This document shows, piece by piece, positions 43,166 to 51,194 of a stretch of DNA of 64,000 nt (the first letter of the stretch is position 1; the number at the start of each line of letters is the position of its first letter). The notes below the pieces were generated by a model. That model was given only the letters and a program-made list of their open reading frames with translations. It was not told the origin of the DNA and made no database searches. Both the position numbers and the translations under genes were made by a program. Source of the stretch: Thiothrix sp. UBA5583 (GTDB taxonomy: Bacteria > Pseudomonadota > Gammaproteobacteria > Thiotrichales > Thiotrichaceae); the NCBI GenBank assembly GCA_002425225.1, contig DILV01000009.1, positions 1 to 64,000 of the forward strand, read 5' to 3'.

Positions 43166-43381
43166 TTATATCTCGTTAGGGAGTGGCTTGCGGCTCAAGC
43201 CGCGCAAGTCTTCGCTGCCGTCGCTGTATAGTGCGTACAGTTCGACCTTCACACCTGCGGGTGCTACATCTGCATACGCCTTCCACGCCTTGCCAGCCTG
43301 AGCGGCAGTGCCGGATGGTTTTTCGACCTCAATCCGATCCTTGCGGATGGAGAATCCTGTTACCGTTAGTACTTTTGCCAT
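43166..43381 (-). CDS. First gene of the leftward operon, 71-aa protein
   Basis: Begins MAKVLTVTGFSIRKDRIEVE and is followed by a predicted mixed beta/alpha region. No family recognised. It lies about 40 bases downstream of the promoter in the left 124-bp repeat, so it should be the first gene of the operon that runs to 35457. Confidence 0.6.
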   Translation of the reverse strand: MAKVLTVTGFSIRKDRIEVEKPSGTAAQAGKAWKAYADVAPAGVKVELYALYSDGSEDLRGLSRKPLPNEI

Positions 43382-43389
43382 GTCTGCTG

Positions 43390-43513
43390 CTCCTGTCCAA
43401 ATGTGTTACGTTGTGGCTAGTATTTATCTTTAAAGATAACAAGTCAAGTAACTTAAATGATATTTCGAGGAAGAATGACAGAAACAAGCATCGGTCAGCG
43501 CCTGCGCGAAGTG
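43390..43513. repeat. Left copy of a 124-bp inverted repeat (control region)
   Basis: Identical to the reverse complement of 50146-50269 at 123 of 124 positions (the one difference is T at 43495). It contains the palindromic operator, a leftward promoter and the first 13 codons of the repressor gene on the plus strand. See the finding. Confidence 0.97.
43419..43447 (-). promoter_or_regulatory. Promoter with operator for the leftward FtsK operon
   Basis: On the minus strand: -35 TTGACT, 17-base spacer, -10 AATACT. The perfect 16-bp palindrome TTATCTTTAAAGATAA (43424-43439) fills the spacer and touches the -10. A repressor bound there would block RNA polymerase. The Cro/CI-type repressor at 49843-50184 is the likely ligand. 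Confidence 0.75.
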
Positions 43514-43579
43514 CGAGTGTCAAACTTATTGTTTCGTTCATTTCGTTCACTGCTATACTTAGGAAATCAAGACTAATGA
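43475..43579 (+). pseudogene. Truncated duplicate of the repressor gene 5' end
   Basis: Reads MTETSIGQRLREV identically to the intact repressor, then diverges at the end of the inverted repeat and stops at TAA 43577-43579 after 34 codons. The recognition helix is missing, so it cannot work as a repressor. Confidence 0.8.
43529..43559 (+). promoter_or_regulatory. Probable promoter/operator of the first antitoxin-like gene
   Basis: Two tandem copies of TTTCGTTCA (43532-43540, 43541-43549) precede a -10-like TATACT at 43554. The gene starts 45 bases further on. Direct repeats overlapping the promoter are typical of self-regulated antitoxin operons. The -35 is not clear. Confidence 0.4.
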
Positions 43580-43603
43580 CGACGGTTGAAGGAGTTTTCA
43601 GAG

Positions 43604-44047
43604 ATGTCTGCATTGATGAGCTATCAAATCCCAACACAAGAAGATGCCGCACTGGCTGTTGAGAGCAGCCGCTTGTTGGCTGCTTGTATTGGCAAGGGGG
43701 AAAGTGCCTGCTTGCGCCTGCATGATGGGAACGACGTATTACAAGTCCCTATAAAAGCTATCCGCCTATTGGTCGACATTCTGGATGCCATGGCGCGGGG
43801 CGATGCCGTATCACTGGTTCCCATCCATAAAGAACTGACCACACAAGAGGCGGCCAACCTTTTGAATGTGTCACGCCCCTACCTGGTGAAGCTGATGGAG
43901 GGTGGTGAAATACCCTTCCACAAGAATGGGGTGCGCCGTAGGGTTCTCTTTAAGGACGTGATGGAATACAAGAGAACACGGGATCAGGCCAGTATGCTGC
44001 TACTGGATGAGTTGACCGCCGAAGCCCAAGAATTCGGGATGGGCTAA
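43604..44047 (+). CDS. Antitoxin-like protein with excisionase-type HTH
   Basis: 147 aa from ATG 43604 (AAGGAG upstream). The C-terminal half has ELTTQEAANLLNVSRPYLVK and then IPFHKNGVRRRVLFKDVMEY, the HTH_17/excisionase-type DNA-binding domain of a known antitoxin family. Those antitoxins are usually paired with a downstream PIN-type toxin. Here the next gene is another DNA-binding protein, so the toxin is missing or displaced. The end overlaps the following ATG (TAATG). Confidence 0.75.
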   Translation: MSALMSYQIPTQEDAALAVESSRLLAACIGKGESACLRLHDGNDVLQVPIKAIRLLVDILDAMARGDAVSLVPIHKELTTQEAANLLNVSRPYLVKLMEGGEIPFHKNGVRRRVLFKDVMEYKRTRDQASMLLLDELTAEAQEFGMG

Positions 44048-44343
44048 TGACACTGAAAATGCAGGCATTCACCAACGTATGGGATGCACTCGAACCTGAC
44101 CCTGTTATCCGTGCCAACCTCAAATTACGGTCTGCCTTGATGCGGGCAATTACCCAGTGGGTTGAAGCCAGTGGTTACACCCAAAAGGAGGCGGCAGCCG
44201 TATTAGGGACAACCCAACCCCGCCTGAACAACGTCCTCAAGGGTAAGATTGACCGCTGCACCATCGACAGGTTAGTGAACATGCTGGAAGCTGCGGGGCA
44301 GCATGTTTCCTTTAATCTGGCAAAAGTGGTAACTGCTGCATAA
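44047..44343 (+). CDS. HigA-like XRE-family antitoxin/regulator
   Basis: A 98-aa protein. WVEASGYTQKEAAAVLGTTQ then PRLNNVLKGKID is a clear helix-turn-helix of the HigA_2 type (about residues 38-75). A toxin gene is not present on either side. It overlaps the previous gene by one base, so both are probably transcribed together. Confidence 0.8.
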   Translation: MTLKMQAFTNVWDALEPDPVIRANLKLRSALMRAITQWVEASGYTQKEAAAVLGTTQPRLNNVLKGKIDRCTIDRLVNMLEAAGQHVSFNLAKVVTAA

Positions 44344-44466
44344 AAGAGAATCTGAGATGGAGGCACGGCGGCTCCGCCGGAAAAAGCGAAACTGGATGCA
44401 CTGCACATTGCGGTTAAGTGCGGGGAGTAAGTAAGTGCAAAGATTAAATGCCTGCGCTATCCTTGT

Positions 44467-44790
44467 ATGACGAACTATATTTATAGGTATGACAATATGT
44501 ATGGGTTAAGGATCAATGCCCGCCTTGATGAGCAAACAGCGGTGGATTTGCGGTTTTTGCGGGAAGTTTTGGGTGATAAATCAGTTACTGACGTGCTGAA
44601 ATACGCCTTGCAGCAGGTGGCGCAAGACTTGCGTGACAAAGACAGAGCCAGACGCCAAAAGCAGCTTTGGCGGGAAAGTGGCCTGATTGGCTGCATCCAT
44701 AATGCGCCTGAAGACCTGTCCGCCAATTACAAGCAATACGTTACCGAATACCTGGACGGGAAGTACCCCCAACATGCCAGCGAAAAATAG
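44467..44790 (+). CDS. Ribbon-helix-helix antitoxin (partner of the PIN toxin)
   Basis: 107 aa from ATG 44467; an internal ATG at 44497 (MYGLRINARLDEQTAVDL) may be the real start, since the RHH pattern begins there. INARLDEQ then LRFLREVLGDKSVTDVLKYA fits an RHH domain. The 3' end overlaps the toxin ATG by 17 bases, the usual antitoxin-toxin arrangement. Confidence 0.7.
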   Translation: MTNYIYRYDNMYGLRINARLDEQTAVDLRFLREVLGDKSVTDVLKYALQQVAQDLRDKDRARRQKQLWRESGLIGCIHNAPEDLSANYKQYVTEYLDGKYPQHASEK

Positions 44791-45211
44791 TGTTATTGCT
44801 GACAGTGGTTTCTGGATAGCACTGTTCCACCAGCAAGACTCTTACCATGCTGCCGCAGTGACCGCGCTGGACAGGTTTGCTGACCAGTTGTTGATTGTCA
44901 CTTGGCCTGTCATTGTGGAAGCGAGCCACTTGCTTTTACAACGTGCCGGTTTTCAGCGGCAATTGGCATTCTTGCAGACGCTTCAGCGGGGTGGGGCAGA
45001 TATTTTTCAGCTTGATGGAATCCAGCACATGGGGCGGATCAATGCCCTCATGCAGAAATACCGCGACCTCCCGATGGATTTGACGGATGCCTCGTTGGTC
45101 ATTTTGGCGGAGGAACTGGGGCATGGGCGCATCCTTTCCACTGACCAACGGGATTTTAACTGTTACCGATGGAAGAGCCATGAGCCGTTTGAGAATGTGC
45201 TGTTTCCCTGA
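44774..45211 (+). CDS. PIN-domain toxin (VapC-like RNase)
   Basis: A 145-aa protein. Acidic PIN-site residues: Asp in VIADSGFWIALF (about residue 9), Glu in WPVIVEASHLL (near 44), Asp in PMDLTDASLVILAEE (near 99) and Asp in STDQRDFNCYR (near 120). Such toxins cleave tRNA or other RNA with Mg2+. The expected antitoxin is encoded immediately upstream. Confidence 0.88.
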   Translation: MPAKNSVIADSGFWIALFHQQDSYHAAAVTALDRFADQLLIVTWPVIVEASHLLLQRAGFQRQLAFLQTLQRGGADIFQLDGIQHMGRINALMQKYRDLPMDLTDASLVILAEELGHGRILSTDQRDFNCYRWKSHEPFENVLFP

Positions 45212-45469
45212 AGTGGGGTAAATCCTGTTCTGAAGTGCTGAGGCCACCAGCCAGCACCTGCGGGGAGAGTAGGGAAACGGGTAGTGTTGTTCTGCTACCA
45301 TGTACGGCAGATACCATCAAGAAAATGCAAGCGGCACAAATGGGAATCACTTCTGCCTGAGAAGCGAAGCGGCATCTAGGATTTGCAGAACGTGCCATTT
45401 GTTCATTAGCTTGCTGGATCAGGCTATCACCAATGGTTTCCGCCTCTCGGACAACAGGCACACTGCCCG

Positions 45470-45649
45470 GTCTTGCTGGATGAGAGGCGCGGGCGGGTGG
45501 TTGCCAAACGTGAACAGGTGGAAGTACTAGGTACGGTTGGCTTGCCCCGCCTTGGTGAAACAGGCAAAAGCGTTGGCAGGGGAACAACCGCCAGAAGGCA
45601 GATGAAGATGATTAACATCCACCTGAATCAAACTCCATCTGGTTGGTGA
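45470..45649 (+). pseudogene. Remnant of a DUF3368 PIN-like toxin gene
   Basis: The frame VLLDERRGRVVAKREQVEVL followed by GTVGLPRLGE closely matches the central block of DUF3368 proteins (D-E-x-x-G-R-x-x-A ... GTxGL), but it has no start. Just upstream in another frame, SLLDQAITNGFRLSDN looks like the tail of the same family. So 45212-45840 contains pieces of decayed toxin genes rather than an intact one. Confidence 0.55.
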
Positions 45650-45844
45650 ACGGGTTTATCTTCATCCGAATTGTCTTGTTGACAACCCCCATTTGCTCTG
45701 CGATCTCTGCTGAGACATTCCCCACCGCACTTCTCGCAGGCGCTGGTCGATGGTTTCAGCACCTGCGGGAAATGCGGGGCAATTGCAGGAGTGCCAACGG
45801 CTATGCTATGTTTACAGAATGTTCCTACAAAAAAGGAGAACATT

Positions 45845-46219
45845 ATGCAAGTTGTCAACATACGCCAATTGAAAGCAAACCCTTCTGTCGCATTGCGCGA
45901 GGCCAAGCATGATTTGGTAGTCGTCACTAACCGTGATAGACCTGATGCCCTGCTGGTTAGCATGGAACAGCTTTCCGGCATCCCCAACCTTGATCAGGTC
46001 AGGCTTGCCTTGGGTGTCGGCTTGTTCCGTGACAAATTGCTATCCTTGGCAGCGGCGGCAAAGGTAGCGGGTAAGTCTCTGTCAGAAATGCTGACCTTAG
46101 TATCCGGCATGGGTATACCTGTCGTTGATTATTCCCAAGAAGAGGCTGAAGCCGAAGTAACCATGGTTGAAAAGCTGGTGCGTGAACATCAGGCGAAAAC
46201 AGGGCTAAAAGCCGCATGA
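45845..46219 (+). CDS. Antitoxin, Phd/YefM-like N-terminus with UPF0175-like C-terminus
   Basis: 124 aa from ATG 45845, preceded by AAAAAAGGAG. The first part (MQVVNIRQLKANPSVALREA) resembles Phd/YefM antitoxins. The C-terminal part (AAAAKVAGKSLSEMLTLVSG, GIPVVDYSQEEAEAEV) matches UPF0175. UPF0175 proteins are paired with DUF3368 toxins, which is the next gene here. ATGA overlap. Confidence 0.85.
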   Translation: MQVVNIRQLKANPSVALREAKHDLVVVTNRDRPDALLVSMEQLSGIPNLDQVRLALGVGLFRDKLLSLAAAAKVAGKSLSEMLTLVSGMGIPVVDYSQEEAEAEVTMVEKLVREHQAKTGLKAA

Positions 46220-46731
46220 ATCCCGTGGTTGTGATTGCAGATGCTGGCCCGCTGATTGCTTTGGCCAGAATTGGGCATATCCACCTGCTACGTGAAATTT
46301 TTGGTGGGGTGGTGGTGACGGAAATTGTCCAGCAGGAAGTATTGTCAGGTGGTGGCTTTGCTGACTCTGTTCCTGTTGGTGACGCCATCAAAGCAGGTTG
46401 GTTACAGGTCAAGCATTTGTCCATAGGGACTGCTGATGCGGGGCTTGGGTGGCTTGACCTAGGTGAACGGAGTTCAATTTTGTTGGCGCTGGAATACCAG
46501 CAGAACGGGCAAACATCCCGCTTGGTGATTGATGAGGCCAAAGGTCGGGCTGCTGCCAAAAGTCTATCACTGGAATTGATTGGGAGTGCTGGTGTCCTTG
46601 CAACCGCAAAGAGGTTGGGATTGATCCAACAAGCATACCCATTGCTGGCAGAACTGCGTGCATCAGGCTATTACCTGTCCCAAACAGTGTTTGACTCGGC
46701 GTTAAAAGCCGCTGGCGAACATGATGAATGA
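46216..46731 (+). CDS. DUF3368 PIN-like toxin
   Basis: A 171-aa protein. The PIN-type acidic motif IADAGPLIALARIG at about residues 6-19, GGVVVTEIVQQEVL near 35-48, and RLVIDEAKGRAAAKSL near 111-126 followed by GSAGVL. It is the intact relative of the remnant at 45470. Its partner antitoxin overlaps the start by 4 bases. Likely an RNase toxin. Confidence 0.85.
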   Translation: MNPVVVIADAGPLIALARIGHIHLLREIFGGVVVTEIVQQEVLSGGGFADSVPVGDAIKAGWLQVKHLSIGTADAGLGWLDLGERSSILLALEYQQNGQTSRLVIDEAKGRAAAKSLSLELIGSAGVLATAKRLGLIQQAYPLLAELRASGYYLSQTVFDSALKAAGEHDE

Positions 46732-46796
46732 TCAATGCAGAACCTAAACCATGACCACTCTTTGACAAGAATCGCCTGATCTTCTGGTGTAACCTT

Positions 46797-49700
46797 ATGA
46801 CTGAACACAAATTTGAACCAACCTTTGCATTCGCCAAATACTGGCGAAAATCACTTGCTGATACGGCTTTATCGAAAGGAAGATTTGCCGAAGAACAAGA
46901 CTTGAAAAAAAAGGATGTCATCAACGAACAAGAATGGCGTAACGGTCAGCTAGGCTATGATAAAAAAGATCTCATAGGTAATTACTTCAAGGGGGTTCCT
47001 GCGACCGATGAGACCGTTGAAGTCATCGTTAGCCCAAACACGTACAAACGCATATCCCAACATGGCCATGATTACGGTCTTGGCATACTGCCGCAGTACC
47101 TTCTGCCTGTATCCGTGCTGCTGCTCATGGATCGGCAAGGCAAATTTTTCCCGGCTACTTCCCCTATCATTGCCAGGGACTTACTTGCACCGCTTGAAGA
47201 AGGGTATCTGACTATAGGGAGCTTGGAGGAATATGACCGCTATATCACACAGCACCCCTACCAATTAAAAGAGAATGAGGGTTGTGATGAGATAGACTCC
47301 CGCGATTCCCATAAACAATTTGACGAATGGGGCAAACTGCTCGAATACGCTGATGGGCTTGAAGCAAATGTTTGTCAAATCCCTTTGCAACATTACTTGA
47401 AACAACATGTTGTATACCTAGAGAAAGGCAACAATATTGCTGCGTGGAATGTCATTGCCCTATATGACCATTTGTTGGAGACCCGCGAGTGCGTACCACT
47501 ATTTGAGAACTTGGCCTATACAGGGAATACACGGGAAAAACATTGCCAGCCAACCATTAAAAGCTTTACCAAAAGGACTGGACACGGTACTGATGGTTAT
47601 GGACTTGCTCCTGCCCAGCGGGATGTTCTGGCACGCCTGTTGGGTGAGCAAGATGGCAGCATACTGGCAGTGAACGGCCCACCCGGTACAGGGAAAACCA
47701 CCATGCTTCTGAGCATCATCGCCACCCAGTGGGTCAACGCTGCACTTAAAGGTGGTAGGGAAGCTCCTATAACAATGGCGGCATCAGCGAATAACCAAGC
47801 TGTCACCAACATCATCGACGCCTTCAGGAAGGTTGATATGGGGATGGGGCCTTTAGCGGGACGATGGTTGCCAAACCTTTCGAGCTACGGCATCTACCTG
47901 CCCGCCAAAGCTAAGGAAGGTGATGCTGTTGAGCGCGGGTACTTGACAGAATCACTCATGAATAATCAATACGAGCAACAAGAATACATTGATAGGGCGA
48001 AAATCCACTACATTCAATGTGCTGCTACGGCTTTTGGTAATGGTTTACTGTCCGTCAGCCAAGGAATTTCTGCTATTAGACAGAAAATGGTGGGGCTGAA
48101 TGATGTATTAGAGCAAACATACAACCTATGGCAACAGGCAGAAGATGCTAAAACGGAGGTGTTAACCAAGCTTGGGAATACCCCACAATATGCGCTATCA
48201 GAAGCCCTTAAGCGGAAAGATGCAGCATCCGCCCGGTACAGAACTGCCTGCTTGCTGGATACTAGGCTACGGGCATTCCACCAAACAGAATCTTTATCGG
48301 AAGTGCTAGTGTCATCCCTGTTCGGATGGCTGCGCCCAATTCAGGAACGTCGGTTAAACAGGGCAATCAGTTTCATCATCCAAAATGGATGTGATGGTGG
48401 TGTCTTGGACGGTATACGCCAATTTACCGAAATCCACCAACGAATTTCGGCATACAAACAGTCTACATCGGGTCAGCAAGACAGGGCGGCACTGAACTAC
48501 GAAAATTTACTTAACGTATGGGACAAGCATCAACAACTCCAGCAGGAATGGCAAACTCATCTTGGACAACTGGACAAGTTATATCCGGGCTGGGCAGCCG
48601 TAGATGAAATCCAATCCATCGAAGATCAGGCGGACAAAACAATCCGTTTTGATCTGTTCCGCCTAGCCACGCATTACTGGGAGGGCGTATGGTTGGAAGA
48701 AACCGAAAAATTCTTACAGGAGTTGACTGAAAAAGGGAAAACTGGTGTTCCTGTGTTGACAAGTAGTGGGGCCGGGGGAACGGGCAGCAGCAAATCCCGC
48801 AAGCATATCCAAAAAACATGGGCACTACGCATGATGCTGACCCCTTGTGCCGTCTCGACGCTCTACATGCTGCCTAAAACCATGAAGGCGTGGAGTGGCA
48901 CGGATACTTATCTTTACAACACCATTGACCTGTTGATCATAGATGAGGCAGGACAGGTAACGCCTGATTTGGCGGCGGCCTCATTTGCACTAGCTAAAAG
49001 AGCCTTGGTTATTGGAGACACTCAGCAAATAGAACCTATCTGGTCACTGCCGGAATCCGTCGATATTGGCAACTTGGTTGCCTGCGGGTTGGCTGCACCG
49101 TGTGCGGAAAGGCAGGGTAAGGAAGCCTTAGACCTACAAGGAAAGACAGCGACAGCGGGTAGTGTCATGAAAATGTCCCAACACAGCACATTGCACCACG
49201 ACAACAAAGCTCTTGATCGGGGTATGTGGCTATATGAACACCGCCGATGCTGGGACGAGATCATCGCCTATTGTAGCGAATTATGTTACAAGGGCACTCT
49301 CCAACCCAAGCAGGGTTCTGCTCATGCCTCCGCAAAGATTACCCCACTATTCCCGCCCATGGCTTACCTACATATTGATGGGAAATCACAAAGCCAAGGG
49401 GGAAGCCGTATTAACAGGTATGAAGCAAAGGCTATTGCGGTTTGGGTTGCAGCGAACCGTGAACAAATCCAACAGCACTACCAAGGGGAAAAAATTGGCA
49501 AGATTCTGGGGATAGTAACCCCGTTTGGTGCGCAAAAGACAGCTATCCAATCAGAACTAAAAGAAATGCTAGGAGACAAAAATGACATCACTGTTGGTAC
49601 TGTCCACGCTCTTCAAGGGGCTGAACGTAACCTGATAATCTTTTCACCTGTTTACTCTAAGCACGAAACTGGCGGGCAGTTTTTCTTTGATGCTGGCCCC

Positions 49701-49880
49701 AACATGTTGAACGTTGCTGTTTCAAGGGCAAAACACAGTTTCATGGTCTTTGGCGACATGAAAATTTTTGATGCGAAAGGCAGGAAGCCATCATCCTTAC
49801 TGGCGAGGCACATTTTCTCATCGCCAAAGAATGAAATTTCTACTAGCGTCCCCCCTTCTCCTTCTCAAGATTGGCAATAA
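46797..49880 (+). CDS. Large SF1 (Upf1/Dna2-type) helicase
   Basis: A 1027-aa protein. Walker A VNGPPGTGKTTMLL is near residues 292-305 and Walker B LLIIDEAGQVTPDL near 713-726. Motif III is VIGDTQQIEPIW near 738; late motifs are VGTVHALQGAERNLIIFS near 933 and MLNVAVSRAKHSF near 970. The N-terminal 290 residues have no domain I recognise, and a coiled-coil-like region of about 250 residues sits between motifs Ia and II. No nuclease motif is visible. The last 13 codons overlap the convergent repressor gene. Single large SF1 helicases with extra domains occur in defence islands, and toxin-antitoxin neighbours fit that, but the role is inferred. Confidence 0.88.
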   Translation: MTEHKFEPTFAFAKYWRKSLADTALSKGRFAEEQDLKKKDVINEQEWRNGQLGYDKKDLIGNYFKGVPATDETVEVIVSPNTYKRISQHGHDYGLGILPQYLLPVSVLLLMDRQGKFFPATSPIIARDLLAPLEEGYLTIGSLEEYDRYITQHPYQLKENEGCDEIDSRDSHKQFDEWGKLLEYADGLEANVCQIPLQHYLKQHVVYLEKGNNIAAWNVIALYDHLLETRECVPLFENLAYTGNTREKHCQPTIKSFTKRTGHGTDGYGLAPAQRDVLARLLGEQDGSILAVNGPPGTGKTTMLLSIIATQWVNAALKGGREAPITMAASANNQAVTNIIDAFRKVDMGMGPLAGRWLPNLSSYGIYLPAKAKEGDAVERGYLTESLMNNQYEQQEYIDRAKIHYIQCAATAFGNGLLSVSQGISAIRQKMVGLNDVLEQTYNLWQQAEDAKTEVLTKLGNTPQYALSEALKRKDAASARYRTACLLDTRLRAFHQTESLSEVLVSSLFGWLRPIQERRLNRAISFIIQNGCDGGVLDGIRQFTEIHQRISAYKQSTSGQQDRAALNYENLLNVWDKHQQLQQEWQTHLGQLDKLYPGWAAVDEIQSIEDQADKTIRFDLFRLATHYWEGVWLEETEKFLQELTEKGKTGVPVLTSSGAGGTGSSKSRKHIQKTWALRMMLTPCAVSTLYMLPKTMKAWSGTDTYLYNTIDLLIIDEAGQVTPDLAAASFALAKRALVIGDTQQIEPIWSLPESVDIGNLVACGLAAPCAERQGKEALDLQGKTATAGSVMKMSQHSTLHHDNKALDRGMWLYEHRRCWDEIIAYCSELCYKGTLQPKQGSAHASAKITPLFPPMAYLHIDGKSQSQGGSRINRYEAKAIAVWVAANREQIQQHYQGEKIGKILGIVTPFGAQKTAIQSELKEMLGDKNDITVGTVHALQGAERNLIIFSPVYSKHETGGQFFFDAGPNMLNVAVSRAKHSFMVFGDMKIFDAKGRKPSSLLARHIFSSPKNEISTSVPPSPSQDWQ

Positions 49881-50184
49881 CAGAAATCATAGCTCGAACA
49901 ATTTCCTTATTTGATGGGCTAATAGATTTATAATCTGTCAAAAGGGCAGCTTCTTCTGAGTTTATATGACTGTCGTTACTCAAGGCTCTACCCAAAAGCA
50001 TCCATGCAGGATCGACTTGAAACAGATTTTCTAACTTTAAAAGAAAATTACCATCTGGAACAGATGCGTCACCTTCGTAACGGGTGATAGTTATTTTCGC
50101 AACCCCCATGCGTTCGGCAAACTCTGCTTGAGTTAGAGTTCCCCTCACTTCGCGCAGGCGCTGCCCGATGCTTGTTTCTGTCAT
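49843..50184 (-). CDS. Cro/CI-type repressor (XRE family)
   Basis: 113 aa from ATG 50184. Residues 5-60 form the helix-turn-helix: RLREVRGTLTQAEFAERMGV and then AKITITRYEGDASVPDGNFL. A short C-terminal oligomerisation-like part follows; there is no S24 peptidase domain. It is transcribed from within the right 124-bp repeat, so it sits next to the palindrome TTATCTTTAAAGATAA present in both repeats and very likely binds both. The tail is convergent with the helicase gene and overlaps it by 38 bases. Confidence 0.88.
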   Translation of the reverse strand: MTETSIGQRLREVRGTLTQAEFAERMGVAKITITRYEGDASVPDGNFLLKLENLFQVDPAWMLLGRALSNDSHINSEEAALLTDYKSISPSNKEIVRAMISVIANLEKEKGGR

Positions 50185-50269
50185 TCTTCCTCGAAATATC
50201 ATTTAAGTTACTTGACTTGTTATCTTTAAAGATAAATACTAGCCACAACGTAACACATTTGGACAGGAG
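50146..50269. repeat. Right copy of the 124-bp inverted repeat (control region)
   Basis: The reverse complement matches 43390-43513 at 123 of 124 positions. This copy includes the true start of the repressor gene and the promoter of the rightward operon, so it is probably the parental copy. Confidence 0.97.
50212..50240 (+). promoter_or_regulatory. Promoter with operator for the rightward operon
   Basis: TTGACT (50212-50217), 17-base spacer, AATACT (50235-50240), with the perfect palindrome TTATCTTTAAAGATAA at 50220-50235. It would drive the gene at 50280. The repressor reads the opposite way from the same region, so the repressor could control its own synthesis too. Confidence 0.75.
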
Positions 50270-50279
50270 AACCGACAGG

Positions 50280-50540
50280 ATGGACACGTCCCCCAACCCA
50301 ACTTTACTGACCCCTGAACAGGTGTTGGCTAACTTCCGGGCTACAGGCACGACTGTTGCAGGTTGGTGTCGTCTTTATAAATTCAACCGCAGTACAGTCA
50401 ATGCTTTGTTGCACCGAAATGCCCCTGGCTTGCGTGGTGAATCCCACCGGGCTGCGATTGCACTGGGGCTAAAAGCCGACCCTAGCAAAGACTCCCCTGA
50501 AAAAGCCAATCCTGACAAAGGTGTTAGCCATGAATCCTAA
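50280..50540 (+). CDS. DNA-binding protein similar to BcepMu gp16-type phage proteins
   Basis: 86 aa from ATG 50280. TPEQVLANFRATGTTVAGWC then FNRSTVNALLHRNAPGLRGE with SHRAAIALGLK fits the gp16-type pattern found in Mu-like phages and mobile elements. It is the first gene of the rightward operon under the operator. It may be an antirepressor or early regulator (inference). Confidence 0.75.
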   Translation: MDTSPNPTLLTPEQVLANFRATGTTVAGWCRLYKFNRSTVNALLHRNAPGLRGESHRAAIALGLKADPSKDSPEKANPDKGVSHES

Positions 50541-50691
50541 CATCTTAATCCCTTTTCAAACAGGGCAACTTGGCAATTTGGCCCAGGCATTTCACATGAG
50601 TGAAAGCGATCTGTTGGCAGTATTGCACCGTTGTATCCACTTCCTGCCTACGCATTTCCGGCAATTCCTGCAAGGTCATGCCTATGGGTAG
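50530..50691 (+). CDS. Small protein (53 aa) following the gp16-like gene
   Basis: ATG 50530 overlaps the previous stop by 11 bases. The peptide (GNLAQAFHMSESDLLAVLHR then CIHFLPTHFRQFLQGHAYG) is helical and His-rich. No family recognised, but the overlap supports translation. Confidence 0.5.
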   Translation: MNPNILIPFQTGQLGNLAQAFHMSESDLLAVLHRCIHFLPTHFRQFLQGHAYG

Positions 50692-50702
50692 ACACTGACC
50701 AG

Positions 50703-50774
50703 CCGTCAGGCTGACTCCCATTTCTCATTCATCCAAAAAAACAGGGCTTTAAGCCTGACGGGCAAGTATTGCCT
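50703..50774. repeat. Inverted repeat followed by AGTATTGCCT, copy 1
   Basis: CCGTCAGGCT (50703-50712) and AGCCTGACGG (50752-50761) pair perfectly over a 39-base loop. CCTGACGGGcaAGTATTGCCT (50754-50774) is repeated at 54748-54768 with two differences. It precedes the gene at 50823. May act in RNA folding or as a protein site. Confidence 0.5.
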
Positions 50775-50822
50775 GTTGGGTGCGAACAAAACACGAACGA
50801 AGAACATAACAAGGACAACAAC

Positions 50823-51170
50823 ATGAAAACGAACAGAACAACAGGGGAAAAAATTGCCAATGGCCTGCTGGCTTTCGGTGTGGCGGTAGCGTTGACAGTC
50901 ATCACCTTGGGGAGCCGTGAGGCGAATGCCGCCCAAACAGGTGCCCTGCATTTGGTGGCCACCATCAAGGATGGTCCTGCCATGCAGGCAGTGAGCTGGG
51001 TAGTGAAGCAGGGTGATGCGGTGGTGAAAAGCACCCACTCCCACAGCGCCACCTTCCATTTGCCAGGTGGGGACTACAGCGCCCATCTGGAGTGTAACGG
51101 AACCAACCGCAGCCGGTCGTTCACCCTGAGATCGGGCGGGGACATCGACATCGTGCTGGCGTGCGGCTAA
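50823..51170 (+). CDS. Exported small protein, unknown function
   Basis: 115 aa from ATG 50823. The signal peptide (LLAFGVAVALTVITLGSREA) is followed by a soluble part with ECNGTNRSRSFTLRSGGDID near the end and one Cys late. It looks like a small beta-sandwich of the carboxypeptidase-regulatory type, but that is weak. Periplasmic location is likely. Confidence 0.6.
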   Translation: MKTNRTTGEKIANGLLAFGVAVALTVITLGSREANAAQTGALHLVATIKDGPAMQAVSWVVKQGDAVVKSTHSHSATFHLPGGDYSAHLECNGTNRSRSFTLRSGGDIDIVLACG

Positions 51171-51194
51171 TTCCACTGACAGGAGACAGGAACC

